DNA of 48,371 nt from Desulfobulbaceae bacterium (GTDB lineage Bacteria > Desulfobacterota > Desulfobulbia > Desulfobulbales > Desulfocapsaceae). Position numbers and translations under genes: made by a program. This document shows positions 1 to 9,928 of this stretch, piece by piece. Within the stretch, counting starts at the first letter, position 1. Every line of letters starts with the position of its first letter. Below the pieces are notes generated by a model. The model was not told where the DNA came from, made no database searches, and saw only the letters and a program-made list of their open reading frames with translations. The stretch is taken from NCBI GenBank assembly GCA_004796425.1, contig QZLB01000182.1, positions 1 to 48,371 on the forward strand, given 5' to 3'.

Positions 1-49
1 CTTTTCTATTACTATCAGCTCTCAATTAACCATTTTCGAGGAGCATAAG

Positions 50-328
50 ATGTCACCGTTTGGAAAATTGCCATGTTGGGTTATCATGAATTGTGCGGAG
101 GACAAAGAATGTCCGGCCAAGAATCATCCACATCAAGATTGCTGGGAGGTCTTTAAAGCGATCGAGGCAAATACATTTAACAGTTCCTTTAATATCTGCC
201 GTGACTGTATTGTTTTTCTATCGAGACAGAAAGACTCCCCGGTGTCCTCGGAAGAGATGAAACAGATCATGGAGCGAAAGGGAATCACGGTTACTTCATG
301 CGGGAATTACACGAGGCATCACAGCTGA
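50..328 (+). CDS. Two-CW domain small cysteine-rich protein
   Basis: A 92-residue soluble protein with no signal peptide or membrane segment. Its cysteines lie at 9, 15, 21, 31, 50, 53 and 84, and two of them are followed by Trp (C9-W10 and C31-W32). The order CW, NC, CPA, CWE, CxxC matches the two-CW family that is common in Desulfobacterota. The spacing suggests a metal site (zinc or Fe-S), but nothing in the sequence identifies the metal and the role is unknown. The ATG has a good ribosome site (GAGGAG) about 7 bases upstream. It is convergent with lepA, so it is probably its own unit or the end of an operon that begins outside the window. Confidence 0.8.
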   Translation: MSPFGKLPCWVIMNCAEDKECPAKNHPHQDCWEVFKAIEANTFNSSFNICRDCIVFLSRQKDSPVSSEEMKQIMERKGITVTSCGNYTRHHS

Positions 329-386
329 TTACCCGCCATTGACCAGCGCCACAAAAGACGTCCTGACCATTTCAAGGGGTGCTCGA

Positions 387-2183
387 TCAGGAGTTTTCTG
401 ATTTTAATACTGCAAGAAAAGCATTTTGCGGTATGTCCACATTACCCACCGTTTTCATCCGTTTCTTTCCTGCTTTCTGCTTCTCCAAAAGTTTTCGTTT
501 CCTGGTGATATCACCGCCATAACATTTCGCGGTTACATCCTTTCTCATCGCCGATACGTTTGTCCGGGCAATGATCGTCCCGCCGATCGCAGCCTGAATC
601 GCGATTTTAAACATCTGCCGGGGAATTTCTTCCTTGAGACGCTCACAGGCGTTCAACCCTCTGTTGCGAGCACTGGAGCGGTGAACAAGTTGGGAAAGAG
701 CATCGACTGACTCGCCATTAACGAGAATATCAAGTTTTACAAGATCGCTTTGGCGGTAATCGATGAGCTCATAATCAAAAGACCCGTAACCCTGGGTTAT
801 CGATTTTAGCCTATCATAGAAATCATAGACCACCTCGGAGAGGGGCAGTTCGCAGGTGAAATCGATTCTTCCCGGTGTCGGATAATTATAGCTGGTGTTT
901 TCACCCCGTCGCTCCATGCAGAGCGTCATGACCGCACCCATATAACGTTCGGGAATAAGAATGGAAGCCTTGATAAAAGGTTCCTCTATCCTTGAAATAT
1001 TAGCTGGTTCAGGGAAATAAGCGGGGTTGTCTACATAGAGTTCTTTGCTGTCAGAAAGGTAAAATTTATAACGAACTGAAGGGACGGTAAGTATCAGGGA
1101 TATATCAAATTCTCTTTCGAGCCGTTCCTGTACAACCTCAAGGTGTAGCAAGCCAAGAAATCCACAACGAAAACCAAAACCCAGCGCAGCAGAGCTGTCT
1201 TTTTGGAAGGTGAGAGCTGCATCATTGAGCTGCAGTTTTTCTAGAGCTGCAGCCAAATCCTCATACTCATCGGTTGAAATTGGGTAGATTGACGAGAATA
1301 CAACGGGTTGTATTTCTTTAAAACCTTCAAGGGGTTCACTGCAGGGCTTGTCTGCCCGTGTAATGGTATCGCCTGGTTTGGCGTCGTGTACTGTCTTGAT
1401 ACCAGCGATGATATAACCAACCTGACCTGCTGACAAACATTTTTGAGGTTCTCTTTTCAATTTGAACAGGCCCACTTCTTCGACACGATATTGTGCCCCG
1501 GTCGACATGAAGGTAACGGTATCTCCGGTGTTAATCGTGCCATTGATGATTCTGCAGGAAATGATGGTGCCTCTAAAAGAATCATAATTGGCATCAAAGA
1601 TCAGTGCCTGGAGGGGCAGGGCTGGATCACCGGTTGGCGAAGGCAAATGATTGACAATCGACTCCAATATTTTGTCTACGCCAGTACCATTTTTAGCCGA
1701 GCATAGTTGAGCGATCTCAGAATCGAGGCCCAGATCCTCTTCAACCTGAAAAAGCACTTTGTCAGGCTCAGCTGAAGGCAAGTCGATTTTGTTAATGACT
1801 GGTATTATTTCAAGATCATTTTCCATGGCCAGATAGAGATTCGCCAGGGTCTGGGCTTCAACACCCTGAGCTGCATCAACCAGCAAGAGTGCACCTTCAC
1901 AAGAGGCAAGAGCTCTTGAGACTTCATAACTGAAGTCAACATGGCCAGGGGTGTCTACGAGGTTGAGAAAGTATATATTCCCGTCATTTGCGGTATATTT
2001 AAGACATATTGTTTGGCTTTTAATGGTAATTCCCCGCTCACGCTCGATATCCATATTATCGAGGAGTTGGTTCTTGAATTCGCGTTCCGATACTTGATTA
2101 CACAGCTGTATCATTCGATCTGCGAGGGTTGATTTACCATGATCTATGTGTGCAATAATACTGAAGTTTCTTATGTTTTTCAT
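387..2183 (-). CDS. lepA: Elongation factor 4 (LepA)
   Basis: A 598-residue translational GTPase that acts on the ribosome (back-translocation/assembly role known for the family). The P-loop is AHIDHGKST (residues 11-19), G3 is DTPGH, G4 is NKID and G5 is SAK. The C-terminal LepA-specific domain is present, with the KCYGGDITRKRKLLEKQK and KKRMKTVGNVDIPQ blocks near the end. Length and N-terminus (MKNIRNFSIIAHIDHG) match the family, so the ATG is secure although the upstream ribosome site is weak. It is transcribed divergently from rpoH across an AT-rich gap. Confidence 0.98.
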   Translation of the reverse strand: MKNIRNFSIIAHIDHGKSTLADRMIQLCNQVSEREFKNQLLDNMDIERERGITIKSQTICLKYTANDGNIYFLNLVDTPGHVDFSYEVSRALASCEGALLLVDAAQGVEAQTLANLYLAMENDLEIIPVINKIDLPSAEPDKVLFQVEEDLGLDSEIAQLCSAKNGTGVDKILESIVNHLPSPTGDPALPLQALIFDANYDSFRGTIISCRIINGTINTGDTVTFMSTGAQYRVEEVGLFKLKREPQKCLSAGQVGYIIAGIKTVHDAKPGDTITRADKPCSEPLEGFKEIQPVVFSSIYPISTDEYEDLAAALEKLQLNDAALTFQKDSSAALGFGFRCGFLGLLHLEVVQERLEREFDISLILTVPSVRYKFYLSDSKELYVDNPAYFPEPANISRIEEPFIKASILIPERYMGAVMTLCMERRGENTSYNYPTPGRIDFTCELPLSEVVYDFYDRLKSITQGYGSFDYELIDYRQSDLVKLDILVNGESVDALSQLVHRSSARNRGLNACERLKEEIPRQMFKIAIQAAIGGTIIARTNVSAMRKDVTAKCYGGDITRKRKLLEKQKAGKKRMKTVGNVDIPQNAFLAVLKSENS

Positions 2184-2430
2184 AAAAAGTAACGGAGAAC
2201 GCCTCGAGTTGCGATTTGAGCGGGAATTAAAAAGAATGCTCTTGTATCATAAATAATAAAATATTAAAATAAAAAATTCCCCGCTTAAAGTATCATGTGT
2301 TACTATATCAGTGGAAATATGATCATTAAAAGCAAATTTCCAGATTCGCTTAATTTGAAGTACAGAGGGATGCACGGTCATTGTGAGATTTGGCTTTAGA
2401 TCAGACCAAGAAGTCCCGGAGAAAATATAT

Positions 2431-3402
2431 ATGAGCAGGAAAAATAAATCAACCGATCAAGACATTACGGTGGAGCATGAAAATCCGCTGGTAGCGGTTT
2501 CGGATGACGAAAACCTCCCCGTTCTTAGTAATCCCGCACTGCACCGGTATTTACAGGAAATCAGTCAATACGAATTATTGTCCCGTGAGGAAACGGAAGA
2601 GCTGGCAATTAAATTTCGTGAAACTGGTGATCCGAATGCGGCATATCGACTTGTTTCATCCAACCTGCGACTTGTTGTAAAAGTGGCAATGGATTTTCAG
2701 AAATACTGGATGCAAAATTTCATGGATCTCATCCAGGAAGGAAATGTCGGTCTCGTGCAGGCTACCAAAAAGTTTGATCCGTACCGTGGCGTGAAGTTTT
2801 CCTACTATGCGGCCTACTGGATAAGAGCGTACGTTCTGAAATTCATTATGGATAACTGGCGGCTTGTTAAAATCGGGACAACGCAGGCGCAGAGAAAATT
2901 ATTTTTCAGTCTTAATAAAGAGAAAAAATTACTAGAAGCACAAGGTTTTCAGCCCGAACCCAAACTGCTTGCAGAACGGCTTAACGTAAAAGAAAAAGAA
3001 GTCGTGGAGATGGGCCAGCGAATGGATAGCTGGGATGTATCGCTCGAGAGTCCGGTAAAAAATGATTCCGATGATGAGCAGAAAAGTTTCATTCCAAGCA
3101 ATGAGCCTGGCATCGAGTCAAAGATAGCTGGTAAAGAGATGAAAATTCGCCTGGCACAATTGCTCGAACAACTCAAAGAAAGTCTGAACGATAAAGAAAC
3201 GATGATTCTTGAGGAACGTTTACTGACAGACGAGCCGCTTACTCTGCAAAACATTGCGGATAAGTTTGATATATCCCGTGAGCGTGTGAGACAGATCGAA
3301 GTTAATTTGCTCGGAAAGATGAAGAAATATCTTGAGGCGGAAATGCCGGATATTGTCGACTTCTTTGATGGAGAGAAAATTATCGTTGGTGCGACTGATT
3401 AG
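2431..3402 (+). CDS. rpoH: RNA polymerase sigma factor, RpoH (sigma-32) type
   Basis: A 323-residue sigma-70-family factor, expected to direct RNA polymerase to heat-shock promoters. Region 2 is typical (NLRLVVKVAMDFQ, DLIQEGNVGLVQATKKFDP, FSYYAAYWIRAYV). The RpoH box QRKLFF follows region 2.4 and separates it from RpoD. Region 4 ends with the helix-turn-helix FDISRERVRQIEVNLLGKMK. I chose the ATG at 2431 because GGAG (2418-2421) precedes it by 9 bases; an in-frame GTG at 2383 would add 16 unconserved residues. It is divergent from lepA. Confidence 0.93.
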   Translation: MSRKNKSTDQDITVEHENPLVAVSDDENLPVLSNPALHRYLQEISQYELLSREETEELAIKFRETGDPNAAYRLVSSNLRLVVKVAMDFQKYWMQNFMDLIQEGNVGLVQATKKFDPYRGVKFSYYAAYWIRAYVLKFIMDNWRLVKIGTTQAQRKLFFSLNKEKKLLEAQGFQPEPKLLAERLNVKEKEVVEMGQRMDSWDVSLESPVKNDSDDEQKSFIPSNEPGIESKIAGKEMKIRLAQLLEQLKESLNDKETMILEERLLTDEPLTLQNIADKFDISRERVRQIEVNLLGKMKKYLEAEMPDIVDFFDGEKIIVGATD

Positions 3403-3461
3403 CCAGACCAATCCTGCCGTCCCGAGGCATTCCCCATATAACTTAAAATGAGTGTGTATCC

Positions 3462-4640
3462 ATGAACGTACCATTACTGGATTTGCGTCCGCAATTAGAT
3501 GATTTAAGAGAAGAAATTGTCGAAAGTGTTATAAACGTAATAGACTCCACCAGATATATTGGTGGCCCGGAAGTGGAAAATCTGGAAAACGAGGTGGCTG
3601 CCTACTGCAATGTAGATCATGGGGTTGGTGTTTCCAGCGGTACCGATGCATTGCTTGCAGCGCTTATGACGTTGGATATTGGTAATGGTGACAAAGTTAT
3701 TACAACGCCATATTCCTTTTTTGCAACCATGGGTGTCATTTTGCGGGTTGGCGCCGAACCGCTCTTTGCCGATATTGATCCGGTTAGTTACAATATTGAT
3801 CCTAATCAAATTCAGGCACTTCTCGAAAGTGACAATAGTGGCAAGATCAAGGCAATTATTCCGGTTCACCTTTACGGGCAGTGCGCAGATATGGAGCGTA
3901 TATTGAAAATCGCTCGGGAATTCGAGGTGCCGATTATTGAAGATGCTGCCCAGGCGATTGGAGCCGAGATGCCAATCGGTGATGATAATCAATGGTATAG
4001 AGCCGGCTCTATGGGCCTTGCAGGCTGTTTTTCCTTTTTCCCTTCAAAAAACCTTGGTGGTATCGGTGATGGTGGGATGGTGGTGAGTACTAATGAGCAA
4101 TTCAGTAAAAGACTGGCTCTGATGAGAAACCATGGTGCCTACCCGAAATATTTTCATGAAATGGTGGGCGGAAATTTCAGACTTGACCCCATTCAGGCGG
4201 CGGTTTTAAGAATTAAATTACGAAAGCTTGATCAGTGGCATCAAGGGCGTATTAATAATGCAAACCTTTACCACAAACTGTTTGAGTCAGCTGGCCTGCT
4301 TGATGATGATCAGGTGATACTTCCAGAGGCTGTATATCGTAAAGTTGCTGAAGCTGGTGAGCAAGACCGTCATTATCATATCTATAATCAATTTGTCATA
4401 AGGGTGAAGCAGCGAGATCAACTCAGGGAATATCTTGCCTCGGAAGGAATCGGCACAGAGATTTATTATCCGTTGGCATTGCATCAGCAGAAATGTCTTG
4501 GGAATAAAGCAAACACGCTTTCTCTGGTCCATGCTGAAACAGCAGCAGCAGAAACCCTTGCGCTCCCCATATTTCCTGAACTTACTGATGACATGCAGGA
4601 ATTCGTGGTAGCGCATATCAAGCGATTTTACAATCAATAA
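3462..4640 (+). CDS. DegT/DnrJ/EryC1/StrS-family sugar aminotransferase
   Basis: A 392-residue PLP-dependent aminotransferase of the family that aminates keto-sugar nucleotides for surface polysaccharides. It has the family start VPLLDLRPQ, the phosphate-binding SSGTDALLAAL, the EDAAQAIGA block with the cofactor Asp, and the PLP lysine K196 in FFPSKNLGGIGDGG. The C-terminal substrate segment YYPLALHQQKC is also typical. The exact sugar cannot be read from the sequence; WbpE/WlbC, PseC or ArnB-like roles all remain possible. It is followed 100 bp downstream by a large TPR/beta-barrel protein, which may put both in envelope polysaccharide work. Confidence 0.9.
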   Translation: MNVPLLDLRPQLDDLREEIVESVINVIDSTRYIGGPEVENLENEVAAYCNVDHGVGVSSGTDALLAALMTLDIGNGDKVITTPYSFFATMGVILRVGAEPLFADIDPVSYNIDPNQIQALLESDNSGKIKAIIPVHLYGQCADMERILKIAREFEVPIIEDAAQAIGAEMPIGDDNQWYRAGSMGLAGCFSFFPSKNLGGIGDGGMVVSTNEQFSKRLALMRNHGAYPKYFHEMVGGNFRLDPIQAAVLRIKLRKLDQWHQGRINNANLYHKLFESAGLLDDDQVILPEAVYRKVAEAGEQDRHYHIYNQFVIRVKQRDQLREYLASEGIGTEIYYPLALHQQKCLGNKANTLSLVHAETAAAETLALPIFPELTDDMQEFVVAHIKRFYNQ

Positions 4641-4740
4641 CTGGTTACTTCTGCGAGGGTTCGTAATTGTTCTGAGAAGACAGAAGAAACACCATTACTT
4701 GCCACACACTGAGTCTTGCAGAAGCATACCAAGAGATTTC

Positions 4741-7700
4741 ATGATCTTAATGCGATCGCTCATATTCTATGTAACGGTTCTGCTCGCAATTGTAGTCCCA
4801 CCAAACAGCTCCCTCTATGGTTCTGAGGTTGCCCCCGAAACAGAAGTAAAGGTCCTTGGGAAACAGGACGAAAATCCAATTTGGAAACAATTGTGGGATT
4901 CCGCACGAGCCCTTTCTCGCGAAAGTAAACTGGAGGAAGCGCTGAAAATATATCAGAAAGTATTGATCCTAAAGCCAAACATTGAAGAGGTCAAGTGGGA
5001 ATTGTGCAGATTATATATTGCACTGGAGAATTTTCCTGAAGCCAAAAGAATAGTGGATCAGCTTCTTGAATTTGACAGCCAGAATATCGATTACCTGATC
5101 AGTGCTGCAGATATTGCCTTTCAATCAGGAGAGATTGAGCGGGCAAAAGGTCTATATGGCAAAGCTTATGAGCAGGAGCCGCTTGGGGATCATGGTGTCG
5201 ATGCCCTTATTGGTCTTGCCCAAAGTCTTTTACAACTTGGTAAACGCGTGCAGGCAATACCCCTGCTTGAGCAACTTTATACGCGCTCCGAGATAACTCC
5301 AGAGTTACTTGAGACCTTGGCATTCCTGCTCCAACAAAATGATTCCTTGCACAAGAGTGCATTTTATTTCTCCACACTGATTAGGAAGTATCGAGTCAAT
5401 CCCGAAATAATAAGAACGACTGCGCGTATCCATCAGGAAATCGGTCTTGACCAGCAGGCCGCAGATTATTGGGAGAATTACCTGAAGGAAATCCCTGAAG
5501 CCTTGGATGGCCGACATTGGCTTATTGACTATTATTTCTCGATAAATATCAGAAAAAAGGCCCTCCCTCATCTTGAGTATCTCATTTACCATGGGATCAA
5601 TCTTCAGGAATATCTACTTAAAGCAGGAAATATATACCTTTTTACCTATGGTCGAGCTGACAAAGCGCTCGGCTATTACGAGCAATACAAAAATAATTTT
5701 CCTGATGGGAAAGATGTTTCTCAGGAAATCGCCAATATTCAGCTCATCCTTGCCAACGATCTGATTTCGATTGTTGAAAATACTGGTGTATGGACGCTCT
5801 GGCGCGATCTGGCCCGTCTTACTCCAAATAGAATCGGGATTTATCGTGCCATGGCAGAACTGCTTAAAAATCTCGAAAAAGAAAAGGAATATATTGAAGT
5901 ACTTGAAATAATACATTCACACGTCCCTGAAGATTGGCAGATCGCTGATCAACTAGCAGGACAGTATCAGTTATATGGTGATTTACAAAACTGTGCAAAT
6001 TTGTCTATGAAACTCCATCGATCTGCACCATTTGACAGGAACAGATCTCTCCGAGCGATATCTTGCCTCAAAGGGGCCGGGCAGGACTATGAATTACGAA
6101 AGGTTTACCAAATCTATCTTGAAAATATAGCTGATGATTACGAAGTGTTGAAAGCTACCCTTGTTCATTTAGGAAAACTTGGAGATCTAGAGGGGCTAGA
6201 GAAGATTTACAACCGATATCTTGAACGAGCTGATAGATCTGATACCAGTCATTTAGAAATAGTGATGATCATGGTCGATCAATTGATTCAAAATGGTATG
6301 GTAAGCAGAATCTCACAATTCAAAGAGACCCTTCATACTCCCGATTTGACTGGTCTAAATCCAAAGTATGAGTCACTTGAATCACAGATTGATTTTCGTG
6401 TTCATATTACTGAAAAAAACTATGAAGAAGCTGAACAGTTATTAAGAGAAGCACTTATCAAAGAACCTGAAAAGATAGAGAATGTAATAGAACTTACACA
6501 TTTTTATCTGTTAACCGACAGGTTTGATGAGGCCCAGATCATGTTGCGGAGGGCTGAATTGATGTTTGTTAAAAAAGACTCAGCTTCTGTACAATCCGTA
6601 AAAAGAGAAATATACCGCTTAAAATCAACCCTATCTAAGGAATTAGGGCAGGCGGATATTCTGGTGAGGACCACACGTGATTATCTGGTAAAGCTCAAGG
6701 ACCCTGAAATTATCGAACCTGAAGATTTTGATATCTTTATGATCTTGGTAACATACTATTACCAAAAACAAAATTTAGAAGAGAGTATAGAACTTTTGAA
6801 TCAATACCGTAATCTCTTTATCACCGATGAACGGTTTCTCATTCTCGCAAATATTTTGAGTTCAGAACAGTTAGTGACTCAAGAGAAAAGTGAAAGCGGG
6901 GATATTGAGGGGATGGGCTATAAATCAATCATAAGGAAACTTGAAGCAGCAAAAATCTGGAAAGCTCTTGGCAGAAAATTTGAGGCTGAAAAACTATTAG
7001 AGTCTATTCAGAGTACCGATGATAATGTTGTGTCTGCGCAATTATTGCTTGCAGAACTGTATCAGGAACGAGACGAAAACCTGGAATCACTTCACATATT
7101 CCAGGCACTGTCTGAGCAATACCCGGTGGAAGACTATTTTATTTTAATGACCTATGAACAGCTTTTAGCAGTCGGGATGTACAGAGAGTTTCTCGAAAAA
7201 GCATCGAATTATATCGAGCTGGATATGAAGGGGCAACTACCAGAGAATCCCATTGCACTGTCTGATGTTAGGTTATGGTTTGGAATAGCTCGGGCCTCAT
7301 GGGCATTGGGTGACTGGGAATATGCACTTCAGATTTATAATAAAATCAAACTTGATCTCCAAGTTTCTATTTCTACTCTTCTGAAAGAAAGTAAAAAAGA
7401 TCCCTTATTCAAAAGTGTCGATACCAATTATTTTTGGGGGTTATTCGGTGTTTCTCCCTCGACTATGGAAATATTGGATTCAATGATGAACATTCGTTTT
7501 GTTCTGCAAAATATTGAGCAGCCCATAGTTACCCTGACAAATGATTATCTTGCTTCCTTCATCTGGTACAAAAGAGTTGATCAGGAGTATGACGCTCGGG
7601 ATGCTTTGAATAATCGTGAATTTTATAAAGCTGAACAATTATATGCTGATATGATACAGGAAGAGGTTGTATCACAAACCGATGCCACGCCAGAATTGGC

Positions 7701-8724
7701 GACCATTTATGGCAGGTTGGAAGAAGAAGATCGAGAATTCGAGCTTCTTAAGGAGCTGGACGAATCTGATAGCGGATATGCCTTGTTAAAGAAGTCAATT
7801 GACAAACAGGCAAGAAAGCAAAAACCTAATATTTTCTTTCATACCTTTAAAGATGATGAGGCAGGTCGAGAAGACACTATTGATTTGATCAATGATTATT
7901 TCGGACTGGGCCTGAATTTTCCCACCACAGATCGACAATACCTCAGAATCAAGGCTGGCAACAGCACGTACCGGGCACACCATCAATCAGGAAGTGCAGA
8001 TGGCAATAAACTCTCCGCAAATTATTCAATTCTTTTCAGTGATTTGCTAAAAGGTGAAATAACACTTGGCTTTGAAGATATTGAAGAGACAGGGAGTCGC
8101 AATACCATCTACGACTTCTTCCTGAGATATCAGCCGAGTTCTGCAGCTAAAGCATATCTGAGTATTGGTCAAGCGATGGTCTATGACACCTTGGACGCGA
8201 TTTTTAACGACAGCTATTATCAAAATTTTGATGGAGGGTTTCAGGCAAATCTCTTTACCAAAACATTCGCCGGCATTGATTTCAGTATCAAGAATTACGA
8301 TGACGGCAATAATGGTACGCAGTTTGACGTATGGCTGCGGTATCGGCTTTTTGGAGAAAGAAACAGATTTGACATTCAGTGGGATTATCAGAAAATCGAT
8401 AATACCGACCCAAATGACCAAAATGATGAATCTGGGAGGGGGCTTCATACCTATTGGCGGCCAGGAGGGTACTGGAAGCATCTTGTCTCACTATCTTACC
8501 GGCAAGAGCTCTGGCCAACAGGTAAATTACAGAGTGGTACCGGTTATTTCTCGTTGCGATATGGTATTGGGTATGAATCTCTTGAATCGATTGTTCAGGA
8601 AATTGATATGAATATTTCACTTGAAATTCATCCTTCAATTCTATTAAAAGGTACTTTCTCATCTGAGTGGATGGATGATTTTGATACGAGAGCATTTTCA
8701 GCAATGCTAACGTACCGGTGGTAA
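4741..8724 (+). CDS. Large TPR protein with C-terminal outer-membrane beta-barrel (BcsC/PgaA/PelB-like architecture)
   Basis: A protein of about 1327 residues. An N-terminal signal sequence (hydrophobic SLIFYVTVLLAIVV) is followed by roughly 900 residues of helical repeats with TPR character (for example WDSARALSRESKLEEALKI and LREALIKEPEKIENVIEL). The last 280 or so residues are rich in alternating aromatic strands and end in YRW, as outer-membrane barrels do. This is the layout of polysaccharide export proteins such as BcsC, PgaA and PelB: a periplasmic TPR scaffold plus a pore. I do not recognise a specific family. The ATG at 4741 has AAGAGA upstream; an in-frame TTG at 4699 is less likely. 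No synthase gene is nearby apart from the aminotransferase just upstream. Confidence 0.75.
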   Translation: MILMRSLIFYVTVLLAIVVPPNSSLYGSEVAPETEVKVLGKQDENPIWKQLWDSARALSRESKLEEALKIYQKVLILKPNIEEVKWELCRLYIALENFPEAKRIVDQLLEFDSQNIDYLISAADIAFQSGEIERAKGLYGKAYEQEPLGDHGVDALIGLAQSLLQLGKRVQAIPLLEQLYTRSEITPELLETLAFLLQQNDSLHKSAFYFSTLIRKYRVNPEIIRTTARIHQEIGLDQQAADYWENYLKEIPEALDGRHWLIDYYFSINIRKKALPHLEYLIYHGINLQEYLLKAGNIYLFTYGRADKALGYYEQYKNNFPDGKDVSQEIANIQLILANDLISIVENTGVWTLWRDLARLTPNRIGIYRAMAELLKNLEKEKEYIEVLEIIHSHVPEDWQIADQLAGQYQLYGDLQNCANLSMKLHRSAPFDRNRSLRAISCLKGAGQDYELRKVYQIYLENIADDYEVLKATLVHLGKLGDLEGLEKIYNRYLERADRSDTSHLEIVMIMVDQLIQNGMVSRISQFKETLHTPDLTGLNPKYESLESQIDFRVHITEKNYEEAEQLLREALIKEPEKIENVIELTHFYLLTDRFDEAQIMLRRAELMFVKKDSASVQSVKREIYRLKSTLSKELGQADILVRTTRDYLVKLKDPEIIEPEDFDIFMILVTYYYQKQNLEESIELLNQYRNLFITDERFLILANILSSEQLVTQEKSESGDIEGMGYKSIIRKLEAAKIWKALGRKFEAEKLLESIQSTDDNVVSAQLLLAELYQERDENLESLHIFQALSEQYPVEDYFILMTYEQLLAVGMYREFLEKASNYIELDMKGQLPENPIALSDVRLWFGIARASWALGDWEYALQIYNKIKLDLQVSISTLLKESKKDPLFKSVDTNYFWGLFGVSPSTMEILDSMMNIRFVLQNIEQPIVTLTNDYLASFIWYKRVDQEYDARDALNNREFYKAEQLYADMIQEEVVSQTDATPELATIYGRLEEEDREFELLKELDESDSGYALLKKSIDKQARKQKPNIFFHTFKDDEAGREDTIDLINDYFGLGLNFPTTDRQYLRIKAGNSTYRAHHQSGSADGNKLSANYSILFSDLLKGEITLGFEDIEETGSRNTIYDFFLRYQPSSAAKAYLSIGQAMVYDTLDAIFNDSYYQNFDGGFQANLFTKTFAGIDFSIKNYDDGNNGTQFDVWLRYRLFGERNRFDIQWDYQKIDNTDPNDQNDESGRGLHTYWRPGGYWKHLVSLSYRQELWPTGKLQSGTGYFSLRYGIGYESLESIVQEIDMNISLEIHPSILLKGTFSSEWMDDFDTRAFSAMLTYRW

Positions 8725-8795
8725 GAATGAGGAATTTATAATTATTCTGCGGTCATTTTATAACACTATCGCAGTTTTTTGGAGGTTAGTACTGA

Positions 8796-9281
8796 ATGGT
8801 TGAGAGAATCCCGATGTCCAAGACTGGTCATCAAAGACTGAAGCAAGAATTGACCAGGCTTGAAACCGTAGATCGTTTCGAAATTGCAAATGCGATTGGG
8901 GTAGCCCGTGAGCATGGTGATCTCAAAGAAAACGCAGAATATCACGCGGCAAAAGAGAAGCAGGGTCACATTGAAGGCCGTATCATTGAGTTGAAAGACA
9001 AATTAGGGCGGGCTGAGGTTATTGATTGTTCTGTGGTAAGCACAGAGCGGGTGGTTTTCGGAACCGTCGTGACCTTGCTCGATCTCGAAACGGATGATGA
9101 GGTTACCTATCAACTTCTCGGTCCTGAAGAGGCTGATGTCAAGAAAGGATCCATTTCCGTCCTTTCTCCCCTTGGCAGATCCATTCTTGGCAAGGAAATT
9201 GGTGACGACGTGGTGGCAAAAACGCCTGGTGGTACAAGGGAATTCGAAGTAATTGATATCACCGCATCTGATATCAGTTAA
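8796..9281 (+). CDS. greA: Transcription elongation factor GreA
   Basis: A 161-residue protein that rescues backtracked RNA polymerase by stimulating transcript cleavage in the secondary channel. The N-terminal coiled coil carries the acidic tip motif with AREHGDLKENAEYHAAKEKQ. The C-terminal FKBP-like domain has LLGPEEAD, ISVLSPLGRSILGK and GDDVVAKTPGG. Length matches the family (about 158). A strong GGAGG lies at 8781-8785. It starts 71 bp after the TPR/barrel gene and could share its transcript. Confidence 0.97.
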   Translation: MVERIPMSKTGHQRLKQELTRLETVDRFEIANAIGVAREHGDLKENAEYHAAKEKQGHIEGRIIELKDKLGRAEVIDCSVVSTERVVFGTVVTLLDLETDDEVTYQLLGPEEADVKKGSISVLSPLGRSILGKEIGDDVVAKTPGGTREFEVIDITASDIS

Positions 9282-9302
9282 GTGTCGAGTACCGACCGGT
9301 GA

Positions 9303-9890
9303 CTACGACCTGATCTTCAGTCCGGAAATGAATATCTGATAAAGTTGATCGATAGTTTCTTCCAGCGTATAGCTTGTATCAGATGCGGAAGTCCATACTC
9401 GGGTCACTTCATCCAACGCTCCAAAGAGTGCTCGTTTGGCAATGCCGGGCATTATGTCTTTCCGAAACACACCAGTTGATTGACCTTCATTAATGATTTC
9501 GGAAATAAGATTAATATATCTCTGAAAGGCGGTATTACGGTAATCTCTGACAACTTTGTTACTTTGCCGAAGTTCAATTTGAATAACTTCGGCAAGATTT
9601 TTATTCCTTTTCATCGCAGTCAAGTGATGACGGGCAAAAATCTCCAGTTTTTTCTGCGGATCAGTTTCGGAAGAGAGTGAAAGTTCAATTTGAGCAATAA
9701 TTTTCCCTATTTCTTCTTCAAAAACAGATACTAATATATCGAATTTATTATTGAAGTAGAGGTAGATGGTACCATCTGCAACCTTTGCTTCCTTGGCAAT
9801 GTCTGAAATGCGAGCATTAAAAAATCCTTTTTTGGCAAAGACTTTTATTGCCGCAGATATAATTTTGTCGTGCTTGTCTAGATTTTTCAT
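9303..9890 (-). CDS. TetR-family regulator, FadR-like (fatty-acid type)
   Basis: A 195-residue repressor. The N-terminal helix-turn-helix (IISAAIKVFAKKGF, ISDIAKEAKVADGTIYLYF, NKFDIL) is typical TetR. The sequence resembles the Bacillus FadR/YsiA branch, and the gene is preceded by a perfect palindrome matching the FadR box TGAATGA-N4-TCATTCA, 40 bp from the start codon. Inference: an autoregulated, acyl-CoA-responsive repressor of fatty-acid use. No beta-oxidation gene is adjacent, so its main targets would lie elsewhere. It is convergent with greA. Confidence 0.88.
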   Translation of the reverse strand: MKNLDKHDKIISAAIKVFAKKGFFNARISDIAKEAKVADGTIYLYFNNKFDILVSVFEEEIGKIIAQIELSLSSETDPQKKLEIFARHHLTAMKRNKNLAEVIQIELRQSNKVVRDYRNTAFQRYINLISEIINEGQSTGVFRKDIMPGIAKRALFGALDEVTRVWTSASDTSYTLEETIDQLYQIFISGLKIRS

Positions 9891-9928
9891 TGTTCGCGCT
9901 ACGATTGGAAAAGCACACCTTCACTGTT

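Noticed and set aside
2220-2284. Inverted repeat GCGGGAATT...AATTCCCCGC between lepA and rpoH
   Set aside because: The arms differ by one base and are 46 bp apart across AT-rich DNA; it is not a CIRCE element and may be chance.
8047-8704. Overlapping open frames on both strands inside the barrel part of the TPR protein
   Set aside because: They lack family motifs and ribosome sites; they are shadows of the barrel coding sequence.
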